DNA from: Methylotenera sp.
GTDB taxonomy: Bacteria > Pseudomonadota > Gammaproteobacteria > Burkholderiales > Burkholderiaceae_C
Direction of reading: 5' to 3'
Length of the DNA: 38,080 nucleotides
Assembly: GCA_021738245.1 (NCBI GenBank)
Contig: JAIPCJ010000023.1
Coordinates: 1-38,080 of the forward strand
A program made the position numbers and the translations under genes. The notes below the pieces were generated by a model that saw nothing but the letters and a program-made list of their open reading frames with translations, ran no database searches and was not told where the DNA came from. Every line of letters begins with the position of its first letter. Position 1 is the stretch's first letter. Below, piece by piece: positions 7,490 to 16,178 of the stretch.

Positions 7490-8485
7490 ATGCACAAGAC
7501 CCTGGCATCCCTGACGATGGCGCTGCTGCTGACCGGCTGCGCCCACACGCCGCCCCCGCCTGAGGCCCCGCGCCTCACGCCCACCGCCGCCCAGCTGCAG
7601 GCGGGGGCCCGCGGGGGGCTGAGCGAGGCCGAGCTGACGCCTCTGCTGAACAAGCCCACCTTCCGCATGTCGCCCGCCGAGGTGGACCGCTTCCTGGCCT
7701 GGCAGCAGCTCGACCAGCCGCAGCTGCGCCAGCGCATCGCGGCCCTGGCACGCAAGAACATCGGCCAGCCCTACGAGCTCTACCTGCTCGGCGAGTTCCC
7801 GTATGAGGTCTACGACAGCCAGCCGCTGTTCGACCTGGCCAAGAGCGACTGCGTGGTGTTCGTCGAGCACACCTACGCGATGGCGCTGAGCGCCTCCTGG
7901 CCGGAGTTCTTCTGGATGCTGCAACGCATCCGCTACCGCGACGGCATCATCGGCGTGGCCACGCGCAACCACTACACCGAGGCCGACTGGAACCTGGCCA
8001 ACGCCTGGCTGGTGCAGGACGTGACCGCCAGCCTGGGGGCGCCGACGCAAAACTACCGGCAACGCATCGACCGGCAGGCCTTCCTGAAAAAGCAGTTCAA
8101 GGTGACGCGCGAGTGGCCGGTGCAGGTCTTCGACGATGTCTTCATCGCCAAGCAGGACGTGGCGGCCATCGAGGCGCAGCTGCAGGATGGGGACTTCGTC
8201 AACGTGATCTCAGGGCGCGATGGCAACTACTGGGCCTCGCACGTCGGGCTGATCGTCACCGGTGCGGATGGCTCGCGCCGGTTGCTGCATTCGGCCGAGC
8301 CGCAGGTGCGGGAGGAGACGCTGCAGGCCTTCATCGCCCGCCTGACGGAGCGCGATGCGCGCCAAGCCGGCCAAGGCAAGGCAAGCCTGGCCGGCTTCAA
8401 GTTCCTGCGCCTGAACGAGGCACCGCAGGCGCCGCCGATGGCCCCCCAGCCGCGCCCGCCCCGGCCGGCCGCGCTGACGCCCTGA
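7490..8485 (+). CDS. DUF1460 family lipoprotein, amidase-like
   Basis: This 331-residue protein has a lipoprotein signal (LLTGC, Cys17) and a DUF1460 domain. The family has an NlpC/P60-like cysteine peptidase fold, and structural work on relatives suggests N-acetylmuramoyl-L-alanine amidase-like cell-wall activity. The likely catalytic cysteine is Cys121 (KSDCVVFVEH) and the likely histidine is His251 (WASHVGLIV). The GEFPYEVYDSQPLFDL and RNHYTEADW segments are typical of the family. A Pro-rich tail ends the protein. A weak -10-like CACACT (7477-7482) stands seven bases before the ATG. The gene converges on lipA with only 12 bases between the stops. Confidence 0.82.
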   Translation: MHKTLASLTMALLLTGCAHTPPPPEAPRLTPTAAQLQAGARGGLSEAELTPLLNKPTFRMSPAEVDRFLAWQQLDQPQLRQRIAALARKNIGQPYELYLLGEFPYEVYDSQPLFDLAKSDCVVFVEHTYAMALSASWPEFFWMLQRIRYRDGIIGVATRNHYTEADWNLANAWLVQDVTASLGAPTQNYRQRIDRQAFLKKQFKVTREWPVQVFDDVFIAKQDVAAIEAQLQDGDFVNVISGRDGNYWASHVGLIVTGADGSRRLLHSAEPQVREETLQAFIARLTERDARQAGQGKASLAGFKFLRLNEAPQAPPMAPQPRPPRPAALTP

Positions 8486-8497
8486 CGGGCGCCTGGG

Positions 8498-9466
8498 TCA
8501 GGCTGCCGTCGGGTTCAGCGCGGCGTGGGCCTGCTGGTCGGCGTGGTAGCTGGAGCGCACCATGGCGCCCACGGCGGCGTGCGTGAAACCCAGCTCGTAG
8601 GCTTCCTGCTCGAACTGCTTGAAGGCATCGGGCGTCACGTAGCGGCGCACCGGCAGGTGGTGGCCCGAGGGCGCGAGGTACTGGCCGATGGTGATCATGT
8701 CGATGTTGTGCGCGCGCATGTCGCGCATCACCTGGCGGATCTCGTCGTCCGTCTCGCCCAGGCCGACCATGATGCCGCTCTTGGTCGGCACGCCGGGCAC
8801 TTCTTCCTTGAAGCGCTTGAGCAGGTTCAGGCTGAATTCGTAGTCCGACCCCGGGCGCGCTTCCTTGTACAGGCGCGGCGCGGTTTCGAGGTTGTGGTTC
8901 ATCACGTCGGGCGGTGCCGCCTTCAGGATGTTCAGCGCCCGGTCGGCGCGGCCGCGGAAGTCGGGCACCAGCACTTCGATCTGCGTCGTGGGGCTGAGCT
9001 CGCGGACCTTGGTGATGCACTCGGCGAAGTGGCCGGCACCGCCGTCCTTGAGGTCGTCGCGGTCCACGCTGGTGATGACGACGTACTTCAGCTTGAGTGC
9101 CGCGATCGTCTTGGCCAGGTTCAGCGGCTCGTTGACGTCCAGCGGGTCGGGCCGGCCGTGGCCGACGTCACAGAACGGGCAGCGACGGGTGCACTTGTCG
9201 CCCATGATCATGAAGGTGGCCGTGCCCTTGCCGAAGCATTCGCCGATGTTGGGGCAGCTGGCTTCTTCACACACGGTGTGCAGCTTGTGCTCGCGCAGGA
9301 TCTGCTTGATCTCGTAGAAGCGCGTGCTGGGCGAGCCGGCCTTGACGCGGATCCACTCCGGCTTCTTGAGCACCTCGGCGGGCACGATCTTGATCGGGAT
9401 GCGCGAGGTCTTGGCCTCGGCTTTCTGCTTGATCGTGGGGTCGTAGGTGGTGTCGGACATGGTCAT
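8498..9466 (-). CDS. lipA: Lipoyl synthase
   Basis: This 322-residue radical-SAM enzyme inserts two sulfur atoms into octanoyl groups on lipoyl domains. The auxiliary iron-sulfur cluster cysteines are Cys66, Cys71 and Cys77 (C-x4-C-x5-C), and the SAM cluster cysteines are Cys92, Cys96 and Cys99 (C-x3-C-x2-C). The C-terminal RSSY motif that ligates the auxiliary cluster is present. The start at 9466 overlaps the lipB stop in an ATGA; an alternative ATG lies two codons later at 9460. It acts directly after LipB, whose gene precedes it. Confidence 0.97.
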   Translation of the reverse strand: MTMSDTTYDPTIKQKAEAKTSRIPIKIVPAEVLKKPEWIRVKAGSPSTRFYEIKQILREHKLHTVCEEASCPNIGECFGKGTATFMIMGDKCTRRCPFCDVGHGRPDPLDVNEPLNLAKTIAALKLKYVVITSVDRDDLKDGGAGHFAECITKVRELSPTTQIEVLVPDFRGRADRALNILKAAPPDVMNHNLETAPRLYKEARPGSDYEFSLNLLKRFKEEVPGVPTKSGIMVGLGETDDEIRQVMRDMRAHNIDMITIGQYLAPSGHHLPVRRYVTPDAFKQFEQEAYELGFTHAAVGAMVRSSYHADQQAHAALNPTAA

Positions 9467-10131
9467 GGCGTCAGCTGTGCCGAGAGCCGCTCGGCGAGCC
9501 GCCCGGCCGCGGTCGGCCAGTCGGTGGAAACCCCGAGTTTATCGAGGGATGTCGTTTCCAGCCCTTCGTAACCGCAGGGGTTGATGCGGCGAAAGGGTTC
9601 CAGGTCCATCGCGACATTCAGCGCGAGGCCGTGATACGTGCAGTGCCGGCTGACCTTGATCCCCAGCGCCGCCACCTTGGCCAGGCCGCGGAACGCATCG
9701 GTCGGATCTGCTGGCCCGGCCAGCGCCGCATGGCTGCCAGGATCGGCCGGGCGCACATAGATGCCCGGCGCGCCGGCCACGCGCAGGCCGGTGATGCCGT
9801 AGCTGTCCAGCGTCTGGATGAGCGCCGTCTCCAGCCGGAACACGTATTCCTTGACGAAGATGCCCAGGCGCCGCAGGTCCACCAGCGGATAGGCCGTGAC
9901 TTGGCCGGGGCCGTGGTAGGTCACCTGGCCGCCGCGCTCGGTGGGCACGACCGGGATGTCGCCGGGCAGCAGCAGGTGCTCCGGCTTGCCCGCCAGGCCT
10001 TGGGTGAAGGTGGGCGGGTGCTCGCAGAGCCAGAGCTCGTCGGGGGTGTCGGGGCCGCGTGACGCGGTGAAGGCCCGCATGGCCTCCAGCGTGGGCAGGT
10101 ATTCGACGGGCCCCAGGGTCTTGACGATCAT
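9463..10131 (-). CDS. lipB: Octanoyl-[ACP]:protein N-octanoyltransferase
   Basis: This 222-residue enzyme transfers octanoate from acyl carrier protein to lipoyl domains, the first step of lipoate synthesis. The [12 protein letters not shown] motif, the [11 protein letters not shown] segment with the catalytic lysine and the NPCGYEG motif with the catalytic cysteine are all present. Three ATGs compete for the start (10143, 10140 and 10131). I chose 10131 because it matches the usual MIVKxLG N-terminus and stands seven bases after TATGAT, a near-perfect -10 box that would itself supply the upstream ATGs. An insert of about 15 residues (around [12 protein letters not shown]) makes one loop longer than usual. 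It is coupled to lipA. Confidence 0.93.
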   Translation of the reverse strand: MIVKTLGPVEYLPTLEAMRAFTASRGPDTPDELWLCEHPPTFTQGLAGKPEHLLLPGDIPVVPTERGGQVTYHGPGQVTAYPLVDLRRLGIFVKEYVFRLETALIQTLDSYGITGLRVAGAPGIYVRPADPGSHAALAGPADPTDAFRGLAKVAALGIKVSRHCTYHGLALNVAMDLEPFRRINPCGYEGLETTSLDKLGVSTDWPTAAGRLAERLSAQLTP

Positions 10132-10138
10132 GCGCGGC

Positions 10139-10144
10139 ATCATA
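10139..10144 (-). promoter_or_regulatory. -10 box before lipB
   Basis: TATGAT matches the -10 consensus at five of six bases and ends seven bases before the ATG at 10131. If it is used, lipB mRNA is leaderless and the two upstream ATGs are not starts. Confidence 0.45.
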
Positions 10145-10185
10145 GGCAACCGCCGTAAGGCCTCGCCGGCCCAGGACGACTGCGC

Positions 10186-10818
10186 ATGATGAAAACGCCC
10201 CTGATCTCCGCCCTGCTGCTCGCAGCCACTCTGGCCCATGCCAACCCGCTGACCGAGGCCCTGAGCGCCTACGACGAAGGCGACCTGAAGGCCGCCGCCC
10301 GCGGCTTCACCGCGTCAGCCAGCCAGGGCAACGCCCTGGGTCAGTTCAACCTGGCCATGATGCATCTGCGCAAGGAGCTCCCTGACGCCCGTGACGCCAC
10401 GGCCTGGCGCCTGTTGCGGAAGGCCGCAGACCAGCAACTGGCCCTGGCTGAGAACGCGCTGGGCGAGATGATCGAGCAGGGCCGCCGCGGCAAGCCTGAA
10501 CCCAAGGCCGCCTGCGGCTGGTTCGAGCGCGCCGCCGAACACGGCAATGCCGACGGCGCCTTGGCCACCGCCACCTGCTATTACCTCGGCCGCGGTCGCA
10601 AGCAGGACATGGCGCAGGCGCACCGCTGGTACCTGGAGGCGGCCAAGGCCGGTGACGTGGGGGCGCAGTACATCGTCGCGTCGATGTTCGAGAACGGGCT
10701 GGGCGTGCAGAGCGACGACCGACTGTCGCGCTACTGGTATGACGCTGCCGCCCGCAATGGCGATGTCGCCGCCCAGGCCAAGCTCAAAGCCCTGCGCGAA
10801 CGGGATCAGGCAAGCTGA
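10186..10818 (+). CDS. Sel1-repeat (TPR-like) exported protein
   Basis: This 210-residue protein has a cleavable signal peptide ending AHA and about four Sel1-type helical repeats (roughly residues 70-100, 107-137, 142-172 and 178-205), each with the alternating A-x-x-W-x-x-x-A-A pattern. Such solenoids mediate protein contacts, often at the envelope; no catalytic site is seen. The start could be either of two adjacent ATGs (10186 or 10189). It stands divergent from lipB and converges on the DUF493 gene, so it interrupts the dacA-ybeD-lipB-lipA order known from Escherichia coli. Confidence 0.8.
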   Translation: MMKTPLISALLLAATLAHANPLTEALSAYDEGDLKAAARGFTASASQGNALGQFNLAMMHLRKELPDARDATAWRLLRKAADQQLALAENALGEMIEQGRRGKPEPKAACGWFERAAEHGNADGALATATCYYLGRGRKQDMAQAHRWYLEAAKAGDVGAQYIVASMFENGLGVQSDDRLSRYWYDAAARNGDVAAQAKLKALRERDQAS

Positions 10819-10851
10819 CACCGCCGCACCGGGCGAGGGCGCCTCAAGGCG

Positions 10852-11136
10852 TCAGAGCACCACCTTGACCATCGGGTGCGTGGTCAGCGTGCGGTAGAGC
10901 TCGTCGAGCTGCTCGCGGCTGGTGGCCGTGACGGTGACGGTCAGGCCGAGGTAGTTGCCGCCCTTGCTCGGGCGGTGCTCGATGGTGGCGGCATCAAAGC
11001 CGGGGTCGAACTGGAGCACCACGGAGGTGATGGCTTCCACGAAGCCCTCGACATGCGCACCCATCACCTTGATGGGGAACTGCGAGGGGTACTCGATCAG
11101 CGACTGCTCAGGCGGGATGTCGGGCGGCATGTTCAT
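10852..11136 (-). CDS. DUF493 (UPF0250, YbeD-like) protein
   Basis: This 94-residue ACT-like small protein belongs to the YbeD family, which lies between dacA and lipB in many Proteobacteria. Its role is not settled; a part in lipoate metabolism is often proposed from location. The IEYPSQFPIKVMG and HRPSKGGNYLGLTVTV segments are characteristic. I placed the start at 11136 because AGGAGA stands six to seven bases upstream; a GTG at 11163 is in frame but would overlap the dacC end without a ribosome site. It follows dacC by 14 bases. Confidence 0.88.
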   Translation of the reverse strand: MNMPPDIPPEQSLIEYPSQFPIKVMGAHVEGFVEAITSVVLQFDPGFDAATIEHRPSKGGNYLGLTVTVTATSREQLDELYRTLTTHPMVKVVL

Positions 11137-11150
11137 CACGGTCTCCTGGC

Positions 11151-12296
11151 TCACTTGATCCACAGACGGATGGCGTCGAAGGCGCGGCCGAAGATGCCGG
11201 CCAGGGGCACGGCTTCCTGCACGATCAGCGGCACCTCGGCCACCGGCGCGCCGGCGGTGGGGGTCACGCGCAGCGTGCCCACGCGCTGGCCCTTGTTCAG
11301 CGGGGCGACCAGCGGGTCGGTGCGCTCGACCTGGGTCTGCAGCTTGGCGGCATCGCCATGCGGCACGGCGACGAAGACCGCGTCGGCGGCGCCGAGCTTC
11401 ACTTCCTTGGCCTCGCCCTTCCAGACGGGCACGGTGGCGATGGCCTTGCCGGCGTCGAACACCTTGACCGCATCGAAGGCGGTGTAGCCCCAGTTCAGCA
11501 GCTTCTGGCTTTCGCTGGCACGGGCTTCCTTGGAGGCCGTGCCCATGACGACGGACAGCAGGCGGCGCTTGCCATTCGGGAAGTCGCGGTTGGCGCTGGA
11601 CACCAGGCAGTAGCCCGCCGCGTCGGTGTAGCCGGTCTTCATGCCGTCGACCGTGGGGTCGCGGCGCAGCAGCAGGTTGCGGTTGTCCTGGCGGATCTTG
11701 TTGAAGGTGTAGTCGCGCTGCGAGTAGTAGGCGTAGTACTCAGGGAAGTCAGTGATGATGTGCGACGCGATGACCGCGATGTCGCGCGCGCTGGCCTTGT
11801 GGCCCGGCTCGGTCATGCCGGTCACGTTCTTGAACTCGGTGTTCTTCAGGCCCCAGGCCTGCGCCTGGCGGTTCATCAGCTGCACGAAGTTCTCGACCGT
11901 GCCGCCCACGCCTTCGGCCAGGGCCACCGCAGCGTCGTTGCCGCTCTGGATGATGAGGCCGCGCAGCAGCTCGTCGACCTTGGGCGTCATCGTGGTGTCG
12001 ATGAACATCAGCGACGGGTCGCCCTTGCGCTCGTCCCAGGCGCGCTTGGATACCGGCAGGGTCTGCTCCAGGGTCAGCTTCTTGTCGCGCAGCGCACCGA
12101 AGACGACATAGGCCGTCATCAGCTTGGTCAGCGAGGCGGGGTCCTGCGGCACGTCGGCCTCGCGCTCGGCGAGGGTCTTGTGCGCGGTCAGGTCGATCAG
12201 CACGTAGTTGCGCGCGGCGATCTCGGGCGGCACGGGAGCCTGGGCCTGCGCGGTCAGGGCCAGGGCGGAAAGGAAGGAAGCAAGCAGTCGTTTCAT
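11151..12296 (-). CDS. dacC: D-alanyl-D-alanine carboxypeptidase (PBP5/6 family)
   Basis: This 381-residue penicillin-binding protein removes the terminal D-alanine from peptidoglycan stem peptides in the periplasm. It has a signal peptide ending AQA, the active-site S-x-x-K (Ser55, SLTK), the S-x-N motif (QSGND) and the K-T-G motif (GMKTGYTD). A C-terminal beta domain and a final amphipathic helix (GIFGRAFDAIRLWIK) would anchor it to the inner membrane face. It follows the hydrolase gene by 24 bases and precedes the DUF493 gene by 14, which suggests one operon. No strong ribosome site precedes the ATG. Confidence 0.93.
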   Translation of the reverse strand: MKRLLASFLSALALTAQAQAPVPPEIAARNYVLIDLTAHKTLAEREADVPQDPASLTKLMTAYVVFGALRDKKLTLEQTLPVSKRAWDERKGDPSLMFIDTTMTPKVDELLRGLIIQSGNDAAVALAEGVGGTVENFVQLMNRQAQAWGLKNTEFKNVTGMTEPGHKASARDIAVIASHIITDFPEYYAYYSQRDYTFNKIRQDNRNLLLRRDPTVDGMKTGYTDAAGYCLVSSANRDFPNGKRRLLSVVMGTASKEARASESQKLLNWGYTAFDAVKVFDAGKAIATVPVWKGEAKEVKLGAADAVFVAVPHGDAAKLQTQVERTDPLVAPLNKGQRVGTLRVTPTAGAPVAEVPLIVQEAVPLAGIFGRAFDAIRLWIK

Positions 12297-12320
12297 GGGA
12301 TCGAATTCAGGCGCAGGGCG

Positions 12321-12944
12321 TCAGACCTTGGTGGGGTCGAAAGCGCGCACCACAAGAGACTTGAGCAGCGGCAGCTGCCCATGGAAGAAATGGCCCACGC
12401 CCGGGACCACGGTCACGGGCAGGTTCTGAGGGCGTGCCCAGTCGAGCACGGAGGACAGCGGCACCACATCGTCGACCTCGCCGTGGATGACCACGGTGTC
12501 GGCCGGCACGGGCGCGGTGTCGAACCGGCTGGTGGCCGGGCCGACCAGCACGAGGCGCTGCGGCGGCACCGCCAGGCGCTGCGCCGCGCGCGACGCCACA
12601 TAGCCGCCGAAGGAGAAACCAGCCAGGATGAGCGGGGATGCGTCGGTGTGCTCGGCCTGCAGCACCGCGAGGGCGTCATCAACCTCGCCGCGGCCCTCGT
12701 CCCAACCGCCCTGGCTTTGGCCGATGCCGCGGAAGTTGAAGCGCACGGCACGCCAGCCCAGTTGCAGGAAGGCGCGCGCCAGGGTCTGCACGACCTTGTT
12801 GTCCATCGTGCCGCCCTGGGTGGGGTTGGGGTGGCAGATCAGCGCGGTGCCCTGGGGCGCGGCGCCGCCCGGCGGGAGGTCGATGGCCACCTCAATGAGG
12901 CCGGCCGGGCCGGGCACGAGGCGCTTCTCGGTCTGCGCGTTCAT
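12321..12944 (-). CDS. Alpha/beta hydrolase
   Basis: This 207-residue cytoplasmic hydrolase belongs to a family of short proteobacterial alpha/beta hydrolases. It shows ICHPNPTQGGTMDNKVV near the N-terminus, FNFRGIGQSQG for the oxyanion region, the nucleophile elbow GFSFGG (Ser111), an acidic segment HGEVDDVVP and a histidine in VGHFFHG. The substrate is unknown. The start codon overlaps the stop of the ferredoxin gene (ATGA), so the pair is coupled. The longer frame to 13388 reads through the ferredoxin in another frame and is not used. Confidence 0.87.
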   Translation of the reverse strand: MNAQTEKRLVPGPAGLIEVAIDLPPGGAAPQGTALICHPNPTQGGTMDNKVVQTLARAFLQLGWRAVRFNFRGIGQSQGGWDEGRGEVDDALAVLQAEHTDASPLILAGFSFGGYVASRAAQRLAVPPQRLVLVGPATSRFDTAPVPADTVVIHGEVDDVVPLSSVLDWARPQNLPVTVVPGVGHFFHGQLPLLKSLVVRAFDPTKV

Positions 12945-13267
12945 CGGCCGACGGACTCGGGGAGCACCAGACGCTCGACCACCTCGCCATCTCGCAGATG
13001 GCGCTCGACGATCTCGTCGATGTCGCTCTGGTCGACCCACGAGTACCAGACGGCTTCGGGGTAGACGACCGCGACCGGCCCGCCGGCGCAGCGGTCCAGA
13101 CAGCCGGCCTTGTTGACCCGCACACCGCCCTTGCCCGCCAGACCGAGCTGCTTCACGCGGGACTTGCAGTGGTCGAAGGCGCCCTGCGGGTCGTGGTCGC
13201 CGCAACTGGCCTCGCCGTTGGTGCGCTGGTTGAGGCAGAAGAAGACGTGGCGCTGGTAGTAACTCAT
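12941..13267 (-). CDS. Thioredoxin-like [2Fe-2S] ferredoxin
   Basis: This 108-residue protein has the cysteine pattern of thioredoxin-like ferredoxins: Cys11, Cys22, Cys56 and Cys60, with CLDRCAGGPVAVVYPE around the second pair. These proteins carry one [2Fe-2S] cluster and transfer electrons; the partner here is not known. The start MSYYQRHVFFC is typical of the family, with a GAGAGAA ribosome site about 12 bases upstream. The gene lies 14 bases after the VanZ-like gene and overlaps the hydrolase gene. Confidence 0.85.
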   Translation of the reverse strand: MSYYQRHVFFCLNQRTNGEASCGDHDPQGAFDHCKSRVKQLGLAGKGGVRVNKAGCLDRCAGGPVAVVYPEAVWYSWVDQSDIDEIVERHLRDGEVVERLVLPESVGR

Positions 13268-13281
13268 CGCGATGGATTCTC

Positions 13282-14382
13282 TCACTGGGGTTTCTGCACG
13301 AGGCGCGCGGCGAGCCAGACGAGTGCAACGAAAGGCCACGTCCAGGCCAGCCAGCGGGTGAGGCCGTACAGGTTGACGAAGCGGCCATGCTCCCACGCCT
13401 GCAGGTTGAGCGTCAGATACGGGTCACCCGGCGCGATGCTGATCAGGCCCACCAGGGCACACAGCGCGAACAGGCCAAAAGCGGCGGCCACGCGCGAGGG
13501 CAGCAGGCAGGCCAGCAGCGCCAGGCCCACCCCGAGGCCGACGCCCGGGCGCGTGGCGTCGCTGAGCCAGGCCCAGGCATGGTCGGGGCCGAAGGCCATG
13601 GCGGTGGCGGTCGTGGTGCCCAGCAGACCGAGCGCGATCGACCCGGCGGCCAGGGCCAGCCGGCGCAGCCCCGGCCGGGCGACCGTGATCATCAGCAGCA
13701 CTGGCGCCAGCAAGCCCAGGCCGATGGCCAGCGCCTCCAGGCCCGGCGGCAGCTCTCGCTCGATGATGACGCCTTCACCCCAGTTCAGCGCCCAGGGCGT
13801 GCCGGCCAGGGCATCGACGAGTGACTCGCGCCACCAGGGCAGCCACTGGCCGAGCCCGAAGGGCAGCGGTGTGGGGTAGAGCAGCGCCAGCGGCCACAGC
13901 GCCAGCAGCGCCAGGGCCGGCGCGCTGCTGGCGCCGAACCAGTGCTCACGCATGTCCTGCCAGCGCCGCACCCAGCCCAGCGCGTTGAACAGCAGCCCGA
14001 GCACCGCCCCCAGCGTGCTGCCCGCCGAATTGAGCGCCCAGTCCGACAGCGAGGGCACACGCCCCGGCACGTAGAACTGCAGCGTCTCCATCAGGAAGGA
14101 CAGCAGCGGCCCGGGCAGCAGCGCCGCAACCAGCGCCGCGCGCAACCCCCAACCGGACCGGATGGCGGCAGCGAACCCGAGCAGGCCCAGCGGCACATAG
14201 CCGATCAGGTTGGCCTGCACATCGAAGGCGTAGAAGCGGGTCGGCCAGGGCAGGCTGAACAGCCAGGGCACGCCCAACCCAGGCGGTGCGCGCAGCGGCC
14301 AGAAGGGGTAGAGGCTGGCGTACAGGACGAGCCCGATGTGGGCCAGCAGCAGCCAGGTGGCGGAGCTTTGGCGGCGGGGCAC
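13282..14382 (-). CDS. VanZ-like integral membrane protein
   Basis: This 366-residue membrane protein has about ten hydrophobic segments. The first 130 residues match VanZ-like domains: an NLIGYVPLGLLGF segment and the ETLQFYVPGRVPSLSDWALN motif. VanZ proteins are linked to low-level teicoplanin resistance in Gram-positives, but most bacterial members have no known role. The GTG start at 14382 is fixed by a perfect GGAGGA six bases upstream, which itself lies next to the hemJ stop. It sits between hemJ and the ferredoxin gene with 14-base gaps, so it is probably in one operon. Confidence 0.82.
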   Translation of the reverse strand: MPRRQSSATWLLLAHIGLVLYASLYPFWPLRAPPGLGVPWLFSLPWPTRFYAFDVQANLIGYVPLGLLGFAAAIRSGWGLRAALVAALLPGPLLSFLMETLQFYVPGRVPSLSDWALNSAGSTLGAVLGLLFNALGWVRRWQDMREHWFGASSAPALALLALWPLALLYPTPLPFGLGQWLPWWRESLVDALAGTPWALNWGEGVIIERELPPGLEALAIGLGLLAPVLLMITVARPGLRRLALAAGSIALGLLGTTTATAMAFGPDHAWAWLSDATRPGVGLGVGLALLACLLPSRVAAAFGLFALCALVGLISIAPGDPYLTLNLQAWEHGRFVNLYGLTRWLAWTWPFVALVWLAARLVQKPQ

Positions 14383-14396
14383 CGCAGTCCTCCGGC

Positions 14397-14825
14397 TCAG
14401 AAAGGCTTGACCGTCACCAGCACGACGATGGCGGTGAACAGCAGGACCGAGGTTTCGTTGTAGACCCGGAACCAGCGGTGGCTGCGGCGGTTGGCCAGTT
14501 CCTCGAAGCTGCGCAGCAGCCGGCGGTTCATGTGGTGGTAGCCCACCACCAACACCACCAGCAGCAGCTTGGCATGCAGCCAGTAGCTGCCGCTGAAGCG
14601 GGTCGCGCCAAAGCCCAGCCAGACCCAGAAGCCCAGCAGCAGGGCCACGCCCATCAGGATGCTGGTGAAGCGATGCAGCTTGTGCGCCATTAGCAGCAGG
14701 CGTTCGCGCTCGGCATGGCTGTCGGCCGGCACCATGGCCAGGTTCACGAAGATGCGCGGCAGGTAGAACAGGCCGGCAAACCAGGCAGCAACGAAGACGA
14801 TGTGAAAAGCTTTGACCCAGAGCAT
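14397..14825 (-). CDS. hemJ: Protoporphyrinogen IX oxidase HemJ (CopD/UPF0093 family)
   Basis: This 142-residue membrane protein has four hydrophobic helices. The conserved His8 in KAFHIVFVAAWFAGLFYLP and the lysine in LHAKLLLVV match the residues needed by HemJ, the heme-dependent enzyme that oxidises protoporphyrinogen IX in many bacteria lacking HemG or HemY. The Burkholderiales members are short, as here. It heads a leftward run of six genes with gaps of under 25 bases or overlaps. CATAAT stands six bases before the ATG. A candidate small RNA with a terminator lies upstream on the same strand, and hemB, another heme gene, lies beyond it in the opposite direction. Confidence 0.88.
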   Translation of the reverse strand: MLWVKAFHIVFVAAWFAGLFYLPRIFVNLAMVPADSHAERERLLLMAHKLHRFTSILMGVALLLGFWVWLGFGATRFSGSYWLHAKLLLVVLVVGYHHMNRRLLRSFEELANRRSHRWFRVYNETSVLLFTAIVVLVTVKPF

Positions 14826-14831
14826 GGGCCC

Positions 14832-14837
14832 ATTATG
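14832..14837 (-). promoter_or_regulatory. -10 box six bases before hemJ
   Basis: CATAAT is followed by GGGCCC and the ATG at 14825, giving the spacing of a leaderless transcript. A promoter here would free hemJ from the strong terminator at 14935-14962 upstream. Confidence 0.5.
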
Positions 14838-14934
14838 GGCAGGCCACCTGTGGGCGAGCCGTCAGCGGGCGTAGGCCTTTTCTGATTTGGCCGCCCGCTC
14901 GCCGTGAGCGCCGCTGTCAGGCTGTCACAGAGGC

Positions 14935-14962
14935 AAAAAAAAGCCCCGGTAGAAACCGGGGC
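14935..14962 (-). terminator. Strong intrinsic terminator (leftward)
   Basis: A perfect 8-base-pair stem (GCCCCGGT at 14943-14950 with ACCGGGGC at 14955-14962) closed by a four-base loop is followed on the minus strand by eight consecutive T. No gene on the minus strand ends just upstream of it, so it must end a non-coding transcript or act as an attenuator in front of hemJ. Confidence 0.88.
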
Positions 14963-15046
14963 GGCAAAGCCTTATCGCTGTCATCACGGTAAGGCTCCTG
15001 CTCAGGGAGGAAAAGCAGGGGACGACCACCTTGCGGCTATCATCCG
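14935..15046 (-). ncRNA. Candidate small RNA (or hemJ leader) with anti-Shine-Dalgarno loop
   Basis: On the minus strand, a promoter-like pair (-35 GTGACG 15081-15076, 17-base spacer, -10 TAAACT 15058-15053) would start an RNA near 15046 and end at the terminator, about 110 bases. The RNA would hold three hairpins. The first, CCTGCT/AGCAGG (15019-14997), has the loop TTTCCTCCCTG, complementary to Shine-Dalgarno sequences. The second is AGCCTTA/TAAGGCT (14996-14968). The third is the terminator. There is no ORF. The C/U-rich loop plus terminator resembles the design of alpha- and betaproteobacterial sRNAs that target ribosome sites. It does not look like 6S, 4.5S or tmRNA. An attenuator for hemJ is the main alternative. 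Confidence 0.55.
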
Positions 15047-15068
15047 GCGGCAAGTTTAGCGCGCTTGA

Positions 15069-16175
<1,107 letters not shown>

Positions 16176-16178
16176 CCC

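Noticed and set aside
14935-15046. 6S RNA, 4.5S RNA or tmRNA
   Set aside because: The length, the three small hairpins and the lack of their hallmark loops do not fit any of the three.
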